Shown piece after piece: positions 44,501 to 51,597 of a stretch of DNA of 64,000 nucleotides. Location of the stretch: contig NZ_AP024276.1 of NCBI RefSeq assembly GCF_021654455.1, positions 1,178,001 to 1,242,000 on the forward strand, given 5' to 3'. Made by a program: the position numbers and the translations under genes. The DNA comes from Streptococcus parasuis. Its GTDB lineage: Bacteria; Bacillota; Bacilli; Lactobacillales; Streptococcaceae. Positions within the stretch are counted from its first letter, which is position 1. Each line of letters begins with the position of its first letter. Below the pieces are notes generated by a model, which did not search any database, was not told the DNA's origin, and was given only the letters and a program-made list of their open reading frames with translations.

Positions 44501-44863
44501 TTATTCGGTTTCTTCGGCTATGAGGTCTTGTATGACTTCGCCAAAGTCTGCAGTAAAGGAAAAAATGAAGTATTCCAAAACGGCGGGGTCTGCGTCCATA
44601 GGCTCAGCTTCCTCGGAAAAGGGTAAGCCCATAAGCCCATAGAGCATTTTTATGATTTTGAACAGCTTTCCCCGGTCAGCGGGGGTGTTCATGGTAACAA
44701 GTACGTCGGTCAAGTGGTTTACGGCTTCCATGTCGCCGCCTGTCGTTACCCATATCATTTCTGCGAATGGCTGCGTGATTGCTCCGGTTACAAGGTTTAC
44801 CTTATCCTTGCTGATTTCGCCGGACGGGAGTATAATACCCTTGTCTAAAAGTACGTTTTTCAT
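44501..44863 (-). CDS. Accessory protein of a conjugative element, unknown function
   Basis: The 120-residue acidic protein starts MKNVLLDKGIILPSGEISKD and continues FAEMIWVTTGGDMEAVNHLT, ending FGEVIQDLIAEETE. I recall similar proteins beside mobilisation genes of Clostridia-type conjugative elements, always hypothetical. AGGAGG lies 5 nt upstream. GC-rich codons match the mobile block. A regulatory or plasmid-maintenance role is possible but not supported. Confidence 0.65.
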   Translation of the reverse strand: MKNVLLDKGIILPSGEISKDKVNLVTGAITQPFAEMIWVTTGGDMEAVNHLTDVLVTMNTPADRGKLFKIIKMLYGLMGLPFSEEAEPMDADPAVLEYFIFSFTADFGEVIQDLIAEETE

Positions 44864-45035
44864 GTCGTCCTCCTATAATTTGTGGTGCCAAAATGGTGCC
44901 CGGTCTTACAAAATCATCTTATACGGAGATATGGCAAGATAAATGACGATATGCGGAAAACCCTGATTTTAAGCCATTTTCACAAGGTATTATTAACACT
45001 TGCGCGGGCTTATTAGAAGATTTCCGTCTATCAAA

Positions 45036-46346
45036 TCAATAAAAAATAGGAGCTAATAGCAAGATAACCAACAAAGCTAAAATATGACCTACTGTCACTA
45101 GGATAAACGAATACTTAAGCCCACGTTTCATACTTAGTCTTGATAGATTGTGGAAGGTAATCATTACACCAGACTGAGGCACAACTGTCAAAATAGCTGA
45201 CGCAACCACTACCACACGATGGAGTAATTCTGGATTCATTCCCATTTCCATATAGGTTGGTAAAAATTGACTGGAGGCGATACCAACAGCCCCTGATGAA
45301 GAGCCAATAATACCACTAACCAGTGCTGTCGAGACAGACAAACTAATCAATGGGGACCCAGGAATTTGTTGAATCCATTCTTGAATGACTGCAAATCCAG
45401 CAGACAGGGTTAACACTGTCCCAAAAGCTACAGTGCTAGAAGTCGCAAATGCTGGTACAACAGATGCTAGCGTTGCAGTATTTAAAATCTCTTTTTGGTT
45501 TGGTAAGTATGGAAAGAAAATCAAGGCTGATAGGATGATAGAGACAAGCAATCCTATCGCTAAGACGTTGGGAGTTTGACTCATGAGGAAAATCGTTCCA
45601 ATCAAACTCAATAAAGGCAAAACTGATAAAAATAGATTAGGGGCCTTATCAGCTAACGCTACTACAGTTTCATCCTCTTCCTCTGTATAAGTTTCTCCAT
45701 TTGCTAGACTTTTCTTTAAACAGTAGGCCATATAGAGCAGTCCGAATACTAATAGTGTTAAACTAGCTGCCAAACTGATAACTGGTGCCGCTGTCAAACT
45801 GGTTCCCAATACCTTTGTTGGAATAACATTTTGAATAGAGGGGGCCCCTGGTAAAGTGGTCATTGTGTAGGTCCCTGCTCCCAAAAAGACTGGTAGCGGG
45901 AAAAGCGCCCAGTTAATATTTAATTCTTTAAACAGGGGGCGAGACAAAGGGAGTAAGGTAAAAATCACTACAAAGATACTCACGCCACCATAGGTTAAAA
46001 TAGAAGCAATCAATGTAATAGCCAACAAACCTTTATAAGGACTATCTTTGCCCATCACTTTTAAAATACTATTAGCAATCGTCTGCGTAGCTCCACTTGC
46101 TTCCATATACTGGGCTAAAATAGACCCCAACATAAAAATGGTAAAATTATTGATTAAAAAACCAGCTAACCCAGCCATATAAGACTGGTCTTTCCCCAAC
46201 ATGACTTCCAAAACATTCATTTGGTTTGTCAAGATAATGATTAAACTAGCAAGCGGGGCAGCAATAATCACATGTAAGTTCTTTGATGTCCAATAAATAA
46301 TGGCAATAATAGCCAATAACACTCCTAAAGTCGCTAAGATTGTCAT
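45036..46346 (-). CDS. GntP-family gluconate/organic acid permease
   Basis: The 436-residue membrane protein has about 12 hydrophobic helices. The N-terminus TILATLGVLLAIIAIIYWTS and the loops LPGAPSIQNVIPTKVLG and SSSGAVGIASSQFLPTYM fit GntP/gluconate:H+ symporters. A cytosolic loop near residue 215-230 is acidic (YTEEEDETVVA). Substrate could be gluconate or another short hydroxy acid. Its ATG overlaps the folK stop by 4 nt (ATGA), so it is translationally coupled to the folate operon, an unusual pairing. Its 3' end borders the mobile remnant. Confidence 0.88.
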   Translation of the reverse strand: MTILATLGVLLAIIAIIYWTSKNLHVIIAAPLASLIIILTNQMNVLEVMLGKDQSYMAGLAGFLINNFTIFMLGSILAQYMEASGATQTIANSILKVMGKDSPYKGLLAITLIASILTYGGVSIFVVIFTLLPLSRPLFKELNINWALFPLPVFLGAGTYTMTTLPGAPSIQNVIPTKVLGTSLTAAPVISLAASLTLLVFGLLYMAYCLKKSLANGETYTEEEDETVVALADKAPNLFLSVLPLLSLIGTIFLMSQTPNVLAIGLLVSIILSALIFFPYLPNQKEILNTATLASVVPAFATSSTVAFGTVLTLSAGFAVIQEWIQQIPGSPLISLSVSTALVSGIIGSSSGAVGIASSQFLPTYMEMGMNPELLHRVVVVASAILTVVPQSGVMITFHNLSRLSMKRGLKYSFILVTVGHILALLVILLLAPIFY

Positions 46347-46843
46347 AAATCTCCTAAAACGTATCTCCTTATCTCATTTTGTTCCCCTAGATCTCTTAAC
46401 ATTTCTCCAACTGTCTTGTTTAAACCTGGGTGGCGATAATCTATCGCTATATCAGAAAGTGGCTTAAGTACAAAACCACGCTCATGGGCATAGGGGTGAG
46501 GAACGATTAAATTCTCCTCCTGAATCATTTCCTTATTCCAGAACACAATATCCAAATCAATGGTTCGTTGACCCCATTTTTCAATCCTTACTCTGTCTAA
46601 GGCTAGTTCGATTTTCTGGCAAACACTAAGAAAATCTGCTGCCGACAAATCGGTATATACCAAACAAGCTAAATTTAGGAAATCTGCTTGATCTGTCTTT
46701 CCCCAAGCTGGAGTTTCATAAATGGAGGAAACCAAATCAAGTTGGCAGTCTGGATGGTTGTCTAATTGCTCCAAAGCGGCTTGCAAATAAGCCAGTCTGT
46801 CCCCCATATTGCTCCCAATGCTCAGATAGGCCTGATGTTTCAT
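46343..46843 (-). CDS. folK: 2-amino-4-hydroxy-6-hydroxymethyldihydropteridine pyrophosphokinase
   Basis: The 166-residue HPPK transfers pyrophosphate from ATP to 6-hydroxymethyl-dihydropterin. Motifs: YLSIGSNMGDRLAYLQAALE, SSIYETPAWGKTDQADFLNL and WGQRTIDLDIVFW (catalytic Asp pair), then VPHPYAHERGFVLKPL. It overlaps folB by 4 nt and follows it in the pathway. Length normal. Confidence 0.96.
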   Translation of the reverse strand: MKHQAYLSIGSNMGDRLAYLQAALEQLDNHPDCQLDLVSSIYETPAWGKTDQADFLNLACLVYTDLSAADFLSVCQKIELALDRVRIEKWGQRTIDLDIVFWNKEMIQEENLIVPHPYAHERGFVLKPLSDIAIDYRHPGLNKTVGEMLRDLGEQNEIRRYVLGDL

Positions 46844-47202
46844 GGTCGCTCACGCTCCAATTCAATCCCAACAGCATCATAATGGCCAGCAATTGGTGGA
46901 TTTTCCTTGTAAATAGCCAAACGAATCTTTTCCACTTTTGGAAACTGACTAAAAATTTCTTGGCAAATGACACCTGCCACCTTTTCAATGAGAAGATAAG
47001 GCTTTCCCTCCACGACTGCTTTAATCGTTTCAAAAACCATACCATAGTGAACTGTATCTTCTAAATTGTCAGTTTTGGAGGCCGCAGTTAGGTCAACAAA
47101 CAAATCACAGTCTACAGTGAAAATTTGACCAAGGACTTGTTCTTCCTTAAAGGCTCCATGATAGCCATAAAATCGACATTTTTTCAGCGAAATCTTATCC
47201 AT
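46840..47202 (-). CDS. folB: Dihydroneopterin aldolase
   Basis: The 120-residue FolB converts dihydroneopterin to 6-hydroxymethyl-dihydropterin and glycolaldehyde. Motifs: YGYHGAFKEEQVLGQIFTVD (catalytic Glu/Tyr region), DNLEDTVHYGMVFETIK and PYLLIEKVAG (Lys). It overlaps folP by 8 nt and folK by 4 nt. Confidence 0.95.
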   Translation of the reverse strand: MDKISLKKCRFYGYHGAFKEEQVLGQIFTVDCDLFVDLTAASKTDNLEDTVHYGMVFETIKAVVEGKPYLLIEKVAGVICQEIFSQFPKVEKIRLAIYKENPPIAGHYDAVGIELERERP

Positions 47203-48007
47203 TCTGCCCTCCTGCAGTTAACTGAGCCAAAACTTTTACAATATCTCTGTTGTCTGCCACATTATGAACACGGACCATTTTGCATCCCTTTTGCACTGCC
47301 CATGCAGACAGGGCTGCTGTTGCTTGATCACGGTCAACAGGTAAACTATTTCCACCAAGCAGATAATCTACCACGCGCTTACGAGATATTCCAAATAGAA
47401 CAGGGTAACCAAGAGCAGTAATCTGTTCCAGACCTTGAAGGAGGTCCAAATTATGTTGAACATTTTTTGAAAAACCAAATCCTGGATCCAACCAAATGTT
47501 ATCTGCTGCAACTCCAGCCTCTAAGGCTGCTTGCGCACGCTCCACCAGAAAGTTTTTTACTTCTCCTACAATATCGTCATAGACTTCTTCTTTTTGATTG
47601 TGCATGAGAATGATTGGTACTTTATACTCTGCGGCTAAAGCCAGCATATTTCCGTCATAAAGGCCAGCCCATACATCATTCAAGATATCAGCACCCGCTT
47701 CTAAGGCTGCACGAGCCGTGCTCGTTTTATAGGTGTCAATGCTGACCAAACAATCGTATTTTTCTTTAATTGCGCGGATAATCGGAACCACTCGTGCGAT
47801 CTCATCTTCTTCAGACACAAATGTTGCACCAGGTCGAGTGGACTCCCCTCCAACATCAATGACAGTCGCACCTTCCGACAACAACTTTTCAACTTGGGCT
47901 AGAGCAGATTCGATTTCATTATAGGCGCCACCATCCGAAAAAGAATCCGGTGTCACATTGAGTATTCCCATAATTGATACTTGATGGGCTAATTGTTCAA
48001 TAGACAT
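47195..48007 (-). CDS. folP: Dihydropteroate synthase
   Basis: The 270-residue TIM-barrel enzyme joins p-aminobenzoate to the pterin pyrophosphate and is the sulfonamide target. Motifs: MGILNVTPDSFSDGG (residues 13-27), DVGGESTRPGA, VSIDTYKTSTA, ADILNDVW and WLDPGFGFSKN. I see no insertion in the STRPG loop of the kind associated with sulfonamide resistance, but point changes cannot be judged. It lies 8 nt after folE. Confidence 0.96.
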   Translation of the reverse strand: MSIEQLAHQVSIMGILNVTPDSFSDGGAYNEIESALAQVEKLLSEGATVIDVGGESTRPGATFVSEEDEIARVVPIIRAIKEKYDCLVSIDTYKTSTARAALEAGADILNDVWAGLYDGNMLALAAEYKVPIILMHNQKEEVYDDIVGEVKNFLVERAQAALEAGVAADNIWLDPGFGFSKNVQHNLDLLQGLEQITALGYPVLFGISRKRVVDYLLGGNSLPVDRDQATAALSAWAVQKGCKMVRVHNVADNRDIVKVLAQLTAGGQNG

Positions 48008-48015
48008 AGAACCTC

Positions 48016-48579
48016 CTATTTATTGTGAATCATGGACAAGAGTTCTCGGCGCAAAACAGAATCTTCTTTATATTTTCCTAGAGCAACTGTGGTCACTGTC
48101 TTACTACCTGGCTTGCGTATACCACGCATACTCATGCACAAATGCTCCGCTTCAACCATGACAAATACACCTTCTGGCTCAAGGGCATCTTGAAGGGCAT
48201 GAGCCACTTGATGAGTTAAGCGCTCCTGCAATTGAGGTCGCCGGCTTGCCACCTCCACTGCACGCGCTAGCTTACTCAGACCAGTTACACGGCCTTTGCT
48301 TGGAATATAGGCTACATGGGCTATCCCATAAAAAGGTACCAGATGGTGCTCGCACATGGAGTGGAAAGGAATATCCTTCACCAAAACAACCTCTTCATGA
48401 CCTTCTGAAAAAACGGCTGTAAACTGATCTTTTGGATCCTCTTTTAGCCCATTAAACATTTCCAAGTACATCTTAGCTACTCGTTTTGGTGTATCAAGTA
48501 GACCTTCACGGTTTGGATCTTCACCCAATAATTCCAATAATTGGTAAATTGTTTGTTCGATTTGTTCTTGTTTTGACAT
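48016..48579 (-). CDS. folE: GTP cyclohydrolase I
   Basis: The 187-residue enzyme converts GTP to dihydroneopterin triphosphate, the first step of folate synthesis. Zinc ligands and active site are visible in [13 protein letters not shown] and [16 protein letters not shown], and Arg in [10 protein letters not shown]. It is the first gene of folE-folP-folB-folK with a short leader. Confidence 0.96.
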   Translation of the reverse strand: MSKQEQIEQTIYQLLELLGEDPNREGLLDTPKRVAKMYLEMFNGLKEDPKDQFTAVFSEGHEEVVLVKDIPFHSMCEHHLVPFYGIAHVAYIPSKGRVTGLSKLARAVEVASRRPQLQERLTHQVAHALQDALEPEGVFVMVEAEHLCMSMRGIRKPGSKTVTTVALGKYKEDSVLRRELLSMIHNK

Positions 48580-48606
48580 AATACATCCTAAATCATTTGA
48601 TTCTTT

Positions 48607-48635
48607 ATTATACCCTAAATTAGATTTTCAGAAAA
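48607..48635 (-). promoter_or_regulatory. Promoter of the folate operon
   Basis: Minus strand TATAAT preceded by GGG (48612-48607), with a weak TTTTCT 17 bp upstream; it lies 28 bp before the folE ATG. Confidence 0.6.
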
Positions 48636-48690
48636 GACCTTTCATCTTCTCAATTTCAAGACTGTACCCATCCAGAAAACCACTCAAAGA

Positions 48691-48719
48691 TTTCTCTCCA
48701 TTCTCCTTTGTGGTATAAT
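48691..48719 (+). promoter_or_regulatory. Promoter of the Nudix gene at 48748
   Basis: Extended -10 TGGTATAAT (48711-48719) and a weak TTTCTC 17 bp upstream, 28 bp before the start codon. Confidence 0.65.
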
Positions 48720-48747
48720 GGAATCATTCATTTACAAGGAGCCCTCT

Positions 48748-49230
48748 ATGACTAAGAAACCAGTCCAATTAGCGACAATTTGTTACATTGATAATGGCAA
48801 GGAATTTCTCCTCCTTCATCGAAATAAGAAAGAAAATGATGTCCATGAAGGGAAGTGGATTGGAGTTGGTGGCAAACTTGAACCAGGCGAAACCCCTCAA
48901 GCCTGCGCCATTCGTGAGGTATTTGAAGAGACAGGCCTAACTGTCACAAAGCATGCCTTAAAAGGAATTATCACCTTTCCAGATTTCACCCCTAATTGTG
49001 ATTGGTACACCTATGTCTTTAAAATTACTGGCTTTGAAGGAACAATTATTGAGTGTAATGAAGGCGATTTGGAATGGGTTCCCTACGATCAGGTTTTAAC
49101 AAAGCCGACTTGGGAAGGCGACCGTCATTTTCAACAGTGGCTTCTGGAAAATCGCCCCTTCTTCTCTGCAAGTTTTCAATATGATGGAGACACACTCGTC
49201 GACTATAGTGTCGATTTTTATGGTGAGTAG
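48748..49230 (+). CDS. Nudix hydrolase, MutT/8-oxo-dGTP diphosphatase type
   Basis: The 160-residue protein has a full Nudix box GGKLEPGETPQACAIREVFEETGLTV (about residues 40-65). Preceding residues (LLLHRNKKENDVHEGKWIGV) fit the MutT/NUDT1-like branch that cleans oxidised purine nucleotides, also called MutX in streptococci. The start was chosen with AAGGAG 7 nt upstream; an upstream in-frame ATG lies in the promoter. Single-gene unit, ends at a double hairpin. Confidence 0.88.
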   Translation: MTKKPVQLATICYIDNGKEFLLLHRNKKENDVHEGKWIGVGGKLEPGETPQACAIREVFEETGLTVTKHALKGIITFPDFTPNCDWYTYVFKITGFEGTIIECNEGDLEWVPYDQVLTKPTWEGDRHFQQWLLENRPFFSASFQYDGDTLVDYSVDFYGE

Positions 49231-49240
49231 GCTATCCCAT

Positions 49241-49290
49241 TTTTCTATTTCAAAATAGAAAAAACCTTGGTACACACAAACCAAGGTTTT
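49241..49290. terminator. Double-hairpin bidirectional terminator
   Basis: TTTTCTATTT-CAA-AATAGAAAA is followed by AAAACCTTGG / CCAAGGTTTT; the second stem serves the converging DUF4956 gene on the minus strand. Confidence 0.82.
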
Positions 49291-49295
49291 CTGTA

Positions 49296-49973
49296 TTATA
49301 AGAATTTCTTCTTAGGCATTTGTTTGTTTAATACAACATCCAGCGGACCCGCTGCTAAGACTGTATCTACCAAACGCTTATCTGTAATTTTCTTATCAAG
49401 AAGGACTTGATATTCTAAAACAAGTGCTTCTTTTTTCTTTTTGTATTTAAGGGATAATAAATCAGACTGCTTACAAGACTTACCAAATTGATTTTCAAAA
49501 AACTGATCATAATTGAAATCCATAGGGACTGTCACTAAGAGATGACGACGATTTTGATTGACTTGAGCAAAATTGATATTTTCAAAAACCAAGATACAAG
49601 CTGATAAGATGACTGTTGTAAATACGGCTAAACCAAGGAAGCCCATTCCTGTTGCAAGACCAATTGCCATCGCCAGCAAAACTGCAAGCATTTCTTTTGA
49701 TGAACCTGCTGCCGAGCGGAATTTAATTAGACTAAAGGTCCCTGCTACCGCAACACCTGCACCTAAGTTCCCATTTACCAAAGCAATGATTACAGCAATC
49801 AAGGCCGGCATGAGACTTAGAGTGATAACGAATTCCTTTGTATAATTCGATTTATATTTGTAAACAGCCGCCAAGAGTACCCCCATGGATAGACTGACTC
49901 CGAATACCAGGACCATCTGGACTAGGGTGATACTACTATTGGCTGTTGAAAAGATACTATTAAACAGCTGCAT
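49296..49973 (-). CDS. DUF4956 membrane protein
   Basis: The 225-residue protein has four or five helices (residues 15-140) and a cytosolic C-terminal domain (DFNYDQFFENQFGKSC, VLEYQVLLDKKITDKRLVDT). GNLGAGVAVAGTFSLIKFRS is a conserved-looking loop. DUF4956 genes are typically paired with VTC-domain genes, and here they overlap by 14 nt. Polyphosphate-related or cell-surface polymer functions are suspected from the pairing; the activity is unknown. Confidence 0.85.
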   Translation of the reverse strand: MQLFNSIFSTANSSITLVQMVLVFGVSLSMGVLLAAVYKYKSNYTKEFVITLSLMPALIAVIIALVNGNLGAGVAVAGTFSLIKFRSAAGSSKEMLAVLLAMAIGLATGMGFLGLAVFTTVILSACILVFENINFAQVNQNRRHLLVTVPMDFNYDQFFENQFGKSCKQSDLLSLKYKKKKEALVLEYQVLLDKKITDKRLVDTVLAAGPLDVVLNKQMPKKKFL

Positions 49974-50703
49974 GATGAATGACTTCCTCTTCTACGATGT
50001 CGTGGGCTAGCCTATAAGCATTGCCATATTTTGAAAACGATTGTTTTTCGATATTGTATTTTTCCAACAAGGCAACCAACCAATCTGGACGTTCCTCTGG
50101 AACTTTGATTTCCATGATAACCTTTTTAGGATCTAGCAAGGCCTTACCAAATTTCCCTACCATTACATTGACATTATAGTCACGATATAAAAGGTTTTTA
50201 TCAATGGTTAAGCGAACTTTTTTGTCCTCAATACCCTTATATGATACGCGATCATAATAAATATACATTTTAGGTTTGATGATACCATAACGTTTTCTCA
50301 ACTGTTCCAGTTCTGATGTTACTTTTTCATCTTTGATAGTTGCATCAATAATACCATTTTCAATGTAATTTGTAACAGATACTGGATTAGATGTTAGACG
50401 GTATTTATAGCCAATTTTATTTTCTTTTTTCTTGATTTCCAAAAAGGCTTGACTTGTTTCTGATGGAATTTCATCATACACACGCATACGAATTTTTTCA
50501 CGTCCATTTTTCTTAGCAAGAGAATCTTGAATCATATCAAAATCTTCATTGTCAAAGTAAATATTCGTAATCGTTGATGTCGCAAATTCATCTTCGGTCA
50601 TATATTGACGAAGTTCTTTCTCAAACTCTGCAAATACATCCATATCAACAATATATTTAGTTTCTTTACGTTTAAATTGCTTTTGTACGATTCTTGTTTT
50701 CAT
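49960..50703 (-). CDS. VTC-domain protein (polyphosphate polymerase-like)
   Basis: The 247-residue cytosolic protein has a VTC tunnel fold: FKRKETKYIVDMDVFAEFEK (Glu/Lys of the tunnel), TNIYFDNEDFDMI, REKIRMRVYDE, FLEIKKKENKIGYKYRLTSN, YYDRVSYKGIEDKKVRLTID and VIMEIKVPEERPDWL. The basic residues fit a nucleotide/polyphosphate tunnel as in yeast Vtc4. Bacterial VTC proteins next to DUF4956 have unproven products. It is the first gene of the pair; a short palindrome CTTGT-TT-ACAAG lies upstream (50751-50762). Confidence 0.87.
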   Translation of the reverse strand: MKTRIVQKQFKRKETKYIVDMDVFAEFEKELRQYMTEDEFATSTITNIYFDNEDFDMIQDSLAKKNGREKIRMRVYDEIPSETSQAFLEIKKKENKIGYKYRLTSNPVSVTNYIENGIIDATIKDEKVTSELEQLRKRYGIIKPKMYIYYDRVSYKGIEDKKVRLTIDKNLLYRDYNVNVMVGKFGKALLDPKKVIMEIKVPEERPDWLVALLEKYNIEKQSFSKYGNAYRLAHDIVEEEVIHHAAV

Positions 50704-50840
50704 TGCTTTGCCTCTTCTATCCTAAATGTTGAATCTTGACAGGTTCCTATCTTGTTTACAAGATATAGTTTACCGACCAAGCTTTAAACAAAACTGAAAA
50801 TAGCATTAAACAAAACTTAAACTGAAGAAAGGTGAAATTC

Positions 50841-50869
50841 TTTTGTCACGTAAAAAGCTGTGCTACAAT
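50841..50869 (+). promoter_or_regulatory. Promoter of the gene at 50902
   Basis: Extended -10 TGCTACAAT (50861-50869) with a weak TTTTGT 17 bp upstream, 32 bp before the ATG. Confidence 0.55.
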
Positions 50870-50901
50870 AGTCCTATCAATAGTAAGGCAAGGAGAAACC
50901 C

Positions 50902-51204
50902 ATGTACGAATTTGTCCTAGAATACGGCTCTTTCCCCGTAAAACTCATCGACGGTTTTGTCAACAATCGCTCAGAAATTCCTGATTTTCTCAAAGAAGAT
51001 GAAGAAATGATTGCCCGTTTGAACCAAATAAATGAACTCTTCCACCAACTTTTCTTAACCATCGAATGCAAGTTTGACTACATCGGCAAGCAATTCCCTG
51101 ACAAGATTGAACAACTACGAGCACTCTATCATCCCCTTGCAGACGATTTACTAGCCAAGTATAGCAACCAGATAGAGTTGAAGATTGAACCCTTTATTTT
51201 GTAA
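50902..51204 (+). CDS. Conserved streptococcal protein of unknown function
   Basis: The 100-residue acidic protein starts MYEFVLEYGSFPVKLIDGFV and continues DFLKEDEEMIARLNQINELF and YIGKQFPDKIEQLRALYHPL; it is probably all helical and cytosolic. AAGGAG is 6 nt from the ATG, and it has a good extended -10 promoter and its own terminator, so it is a real monocistronic gene. No domain recognised. Confidence 0.75.
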   Translation: MYEFVLEYGSFPVKLIDGFVNNRSEIPDFLKEDEEMIARLNQINELFHQLFLTIECKFDYIGKQFPDKIEQLRALYHPLADDLLAKYSNQIELKIEPFIL

Positions 51205-51207
51205 GAC

Positions 51208-51235
51208 AAAAGAGATGACCCCAATCATCTCTTTT
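51208..51235. terminator. Bidirectional terminator after the 100-residue protein gene
   Basis: AAAAGAGATGA / TCATCTCTTTT, an 11-bp perfect stem. It overlaps the 3' end of the converging DUF2087 ORF. Confidence 0.85.
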
Positions 51236-51413
51236 CTTCTATTCTGTATTCCAAACCATACTGGTCACGCGATAGGTAACCATAATCCACCAAGTAGCGT
51301 CTCAATATAGCATAGTCATCATAAAACTCAGCTAGAAAGGCATTAACCTCTTTTTCAGTGAATGTCGAGCCCTTCTTAGCTAATTCTTCTTGTAAATAGA
51401 TAGCCCCCTCCAC
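51225..51413 (-). CDS. Short DUF2087 domain protein, possibly truncated
   Basis: The 62-residue product contains TFTEKEVNAFLAEFYDDYAI and LRRYLVDYGYLSRDQYGLEY, the C-terminal core of DUF2087 (helix-turn-helix-like, often attached to a metal-dependent or GNAT domain). The only available start is GTG with no clear ribosome site, and a repeat block lies right upstream, so the N-terminal part of an older gene is probably missing. Expression is doubtful. Confidence 0.5.
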   Translation of the reverse strand: MEGAIYLQEELAKKGSTFTEKEVNAFLAEFYDDYAILRRYLVDYGYLSRDQYGLEYRIEEKR

Positions 51414-51419
51414 TTCTCA

Positions 51420-51590
51420 AGACTTGTGTCAACATCTCAGCGCAGTGGTTGATTGGCAGTTTTGTTCGTGCTACGCACTCCAAATCTGACCTAATCAACT
51501 GTGCGGGGGCGGGACGACGAACTCCCTTACTTCTCTGAGTTCTGTCCCGCTCCCAAAAATCCTAGCCCGCAGGCTAGGATTTCACAATAT
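51420..51590. repeat. Intergenic hairpin block between DUF2087 and pheT
   Basis: Contains GTGGTTGATT / AATCAACTG and a long stem GGGGGCGGGAC-N-GAACT / AGTTC-GTCCCGCTCCC. No gene is present. It resembles repeats near 20.8 kb and 54.6 kb in style, though not in exact sequence. Confidence 0.6.
51555..51582 (-). terminator. Terminator of pheT
   Basis: AAATCCTAGCC / GGCTAGGATTT hairpin with a T-run on the minus strand, 16 nt after the pheT stop. Confidence 0.85.
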
Positions 51591-51597
51591 TTACAAA

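Larger units (their letters stand above)
42460..45030. mobile_element. Decayed mobilisable/conjugative element remnant
   Basis: This 2.6-kb block contains a DUF3795 protein, an XRE regulator, a mobC-relaxase scar and an accessory ORF typical of Clostridia-type conjugative elements such as the Tn1549 group. Base composition is visibly more GC-rich than the flanks between about 43.2 and 44.9 kb (many GCG, CGG and GCC codons). Left border signals include an inverted repeat (ACGGCGG / CCGCCGT, 42472-42508). I found no integrase and no confident att sites, so the borders are set by gene content. Confidence 0.7.
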
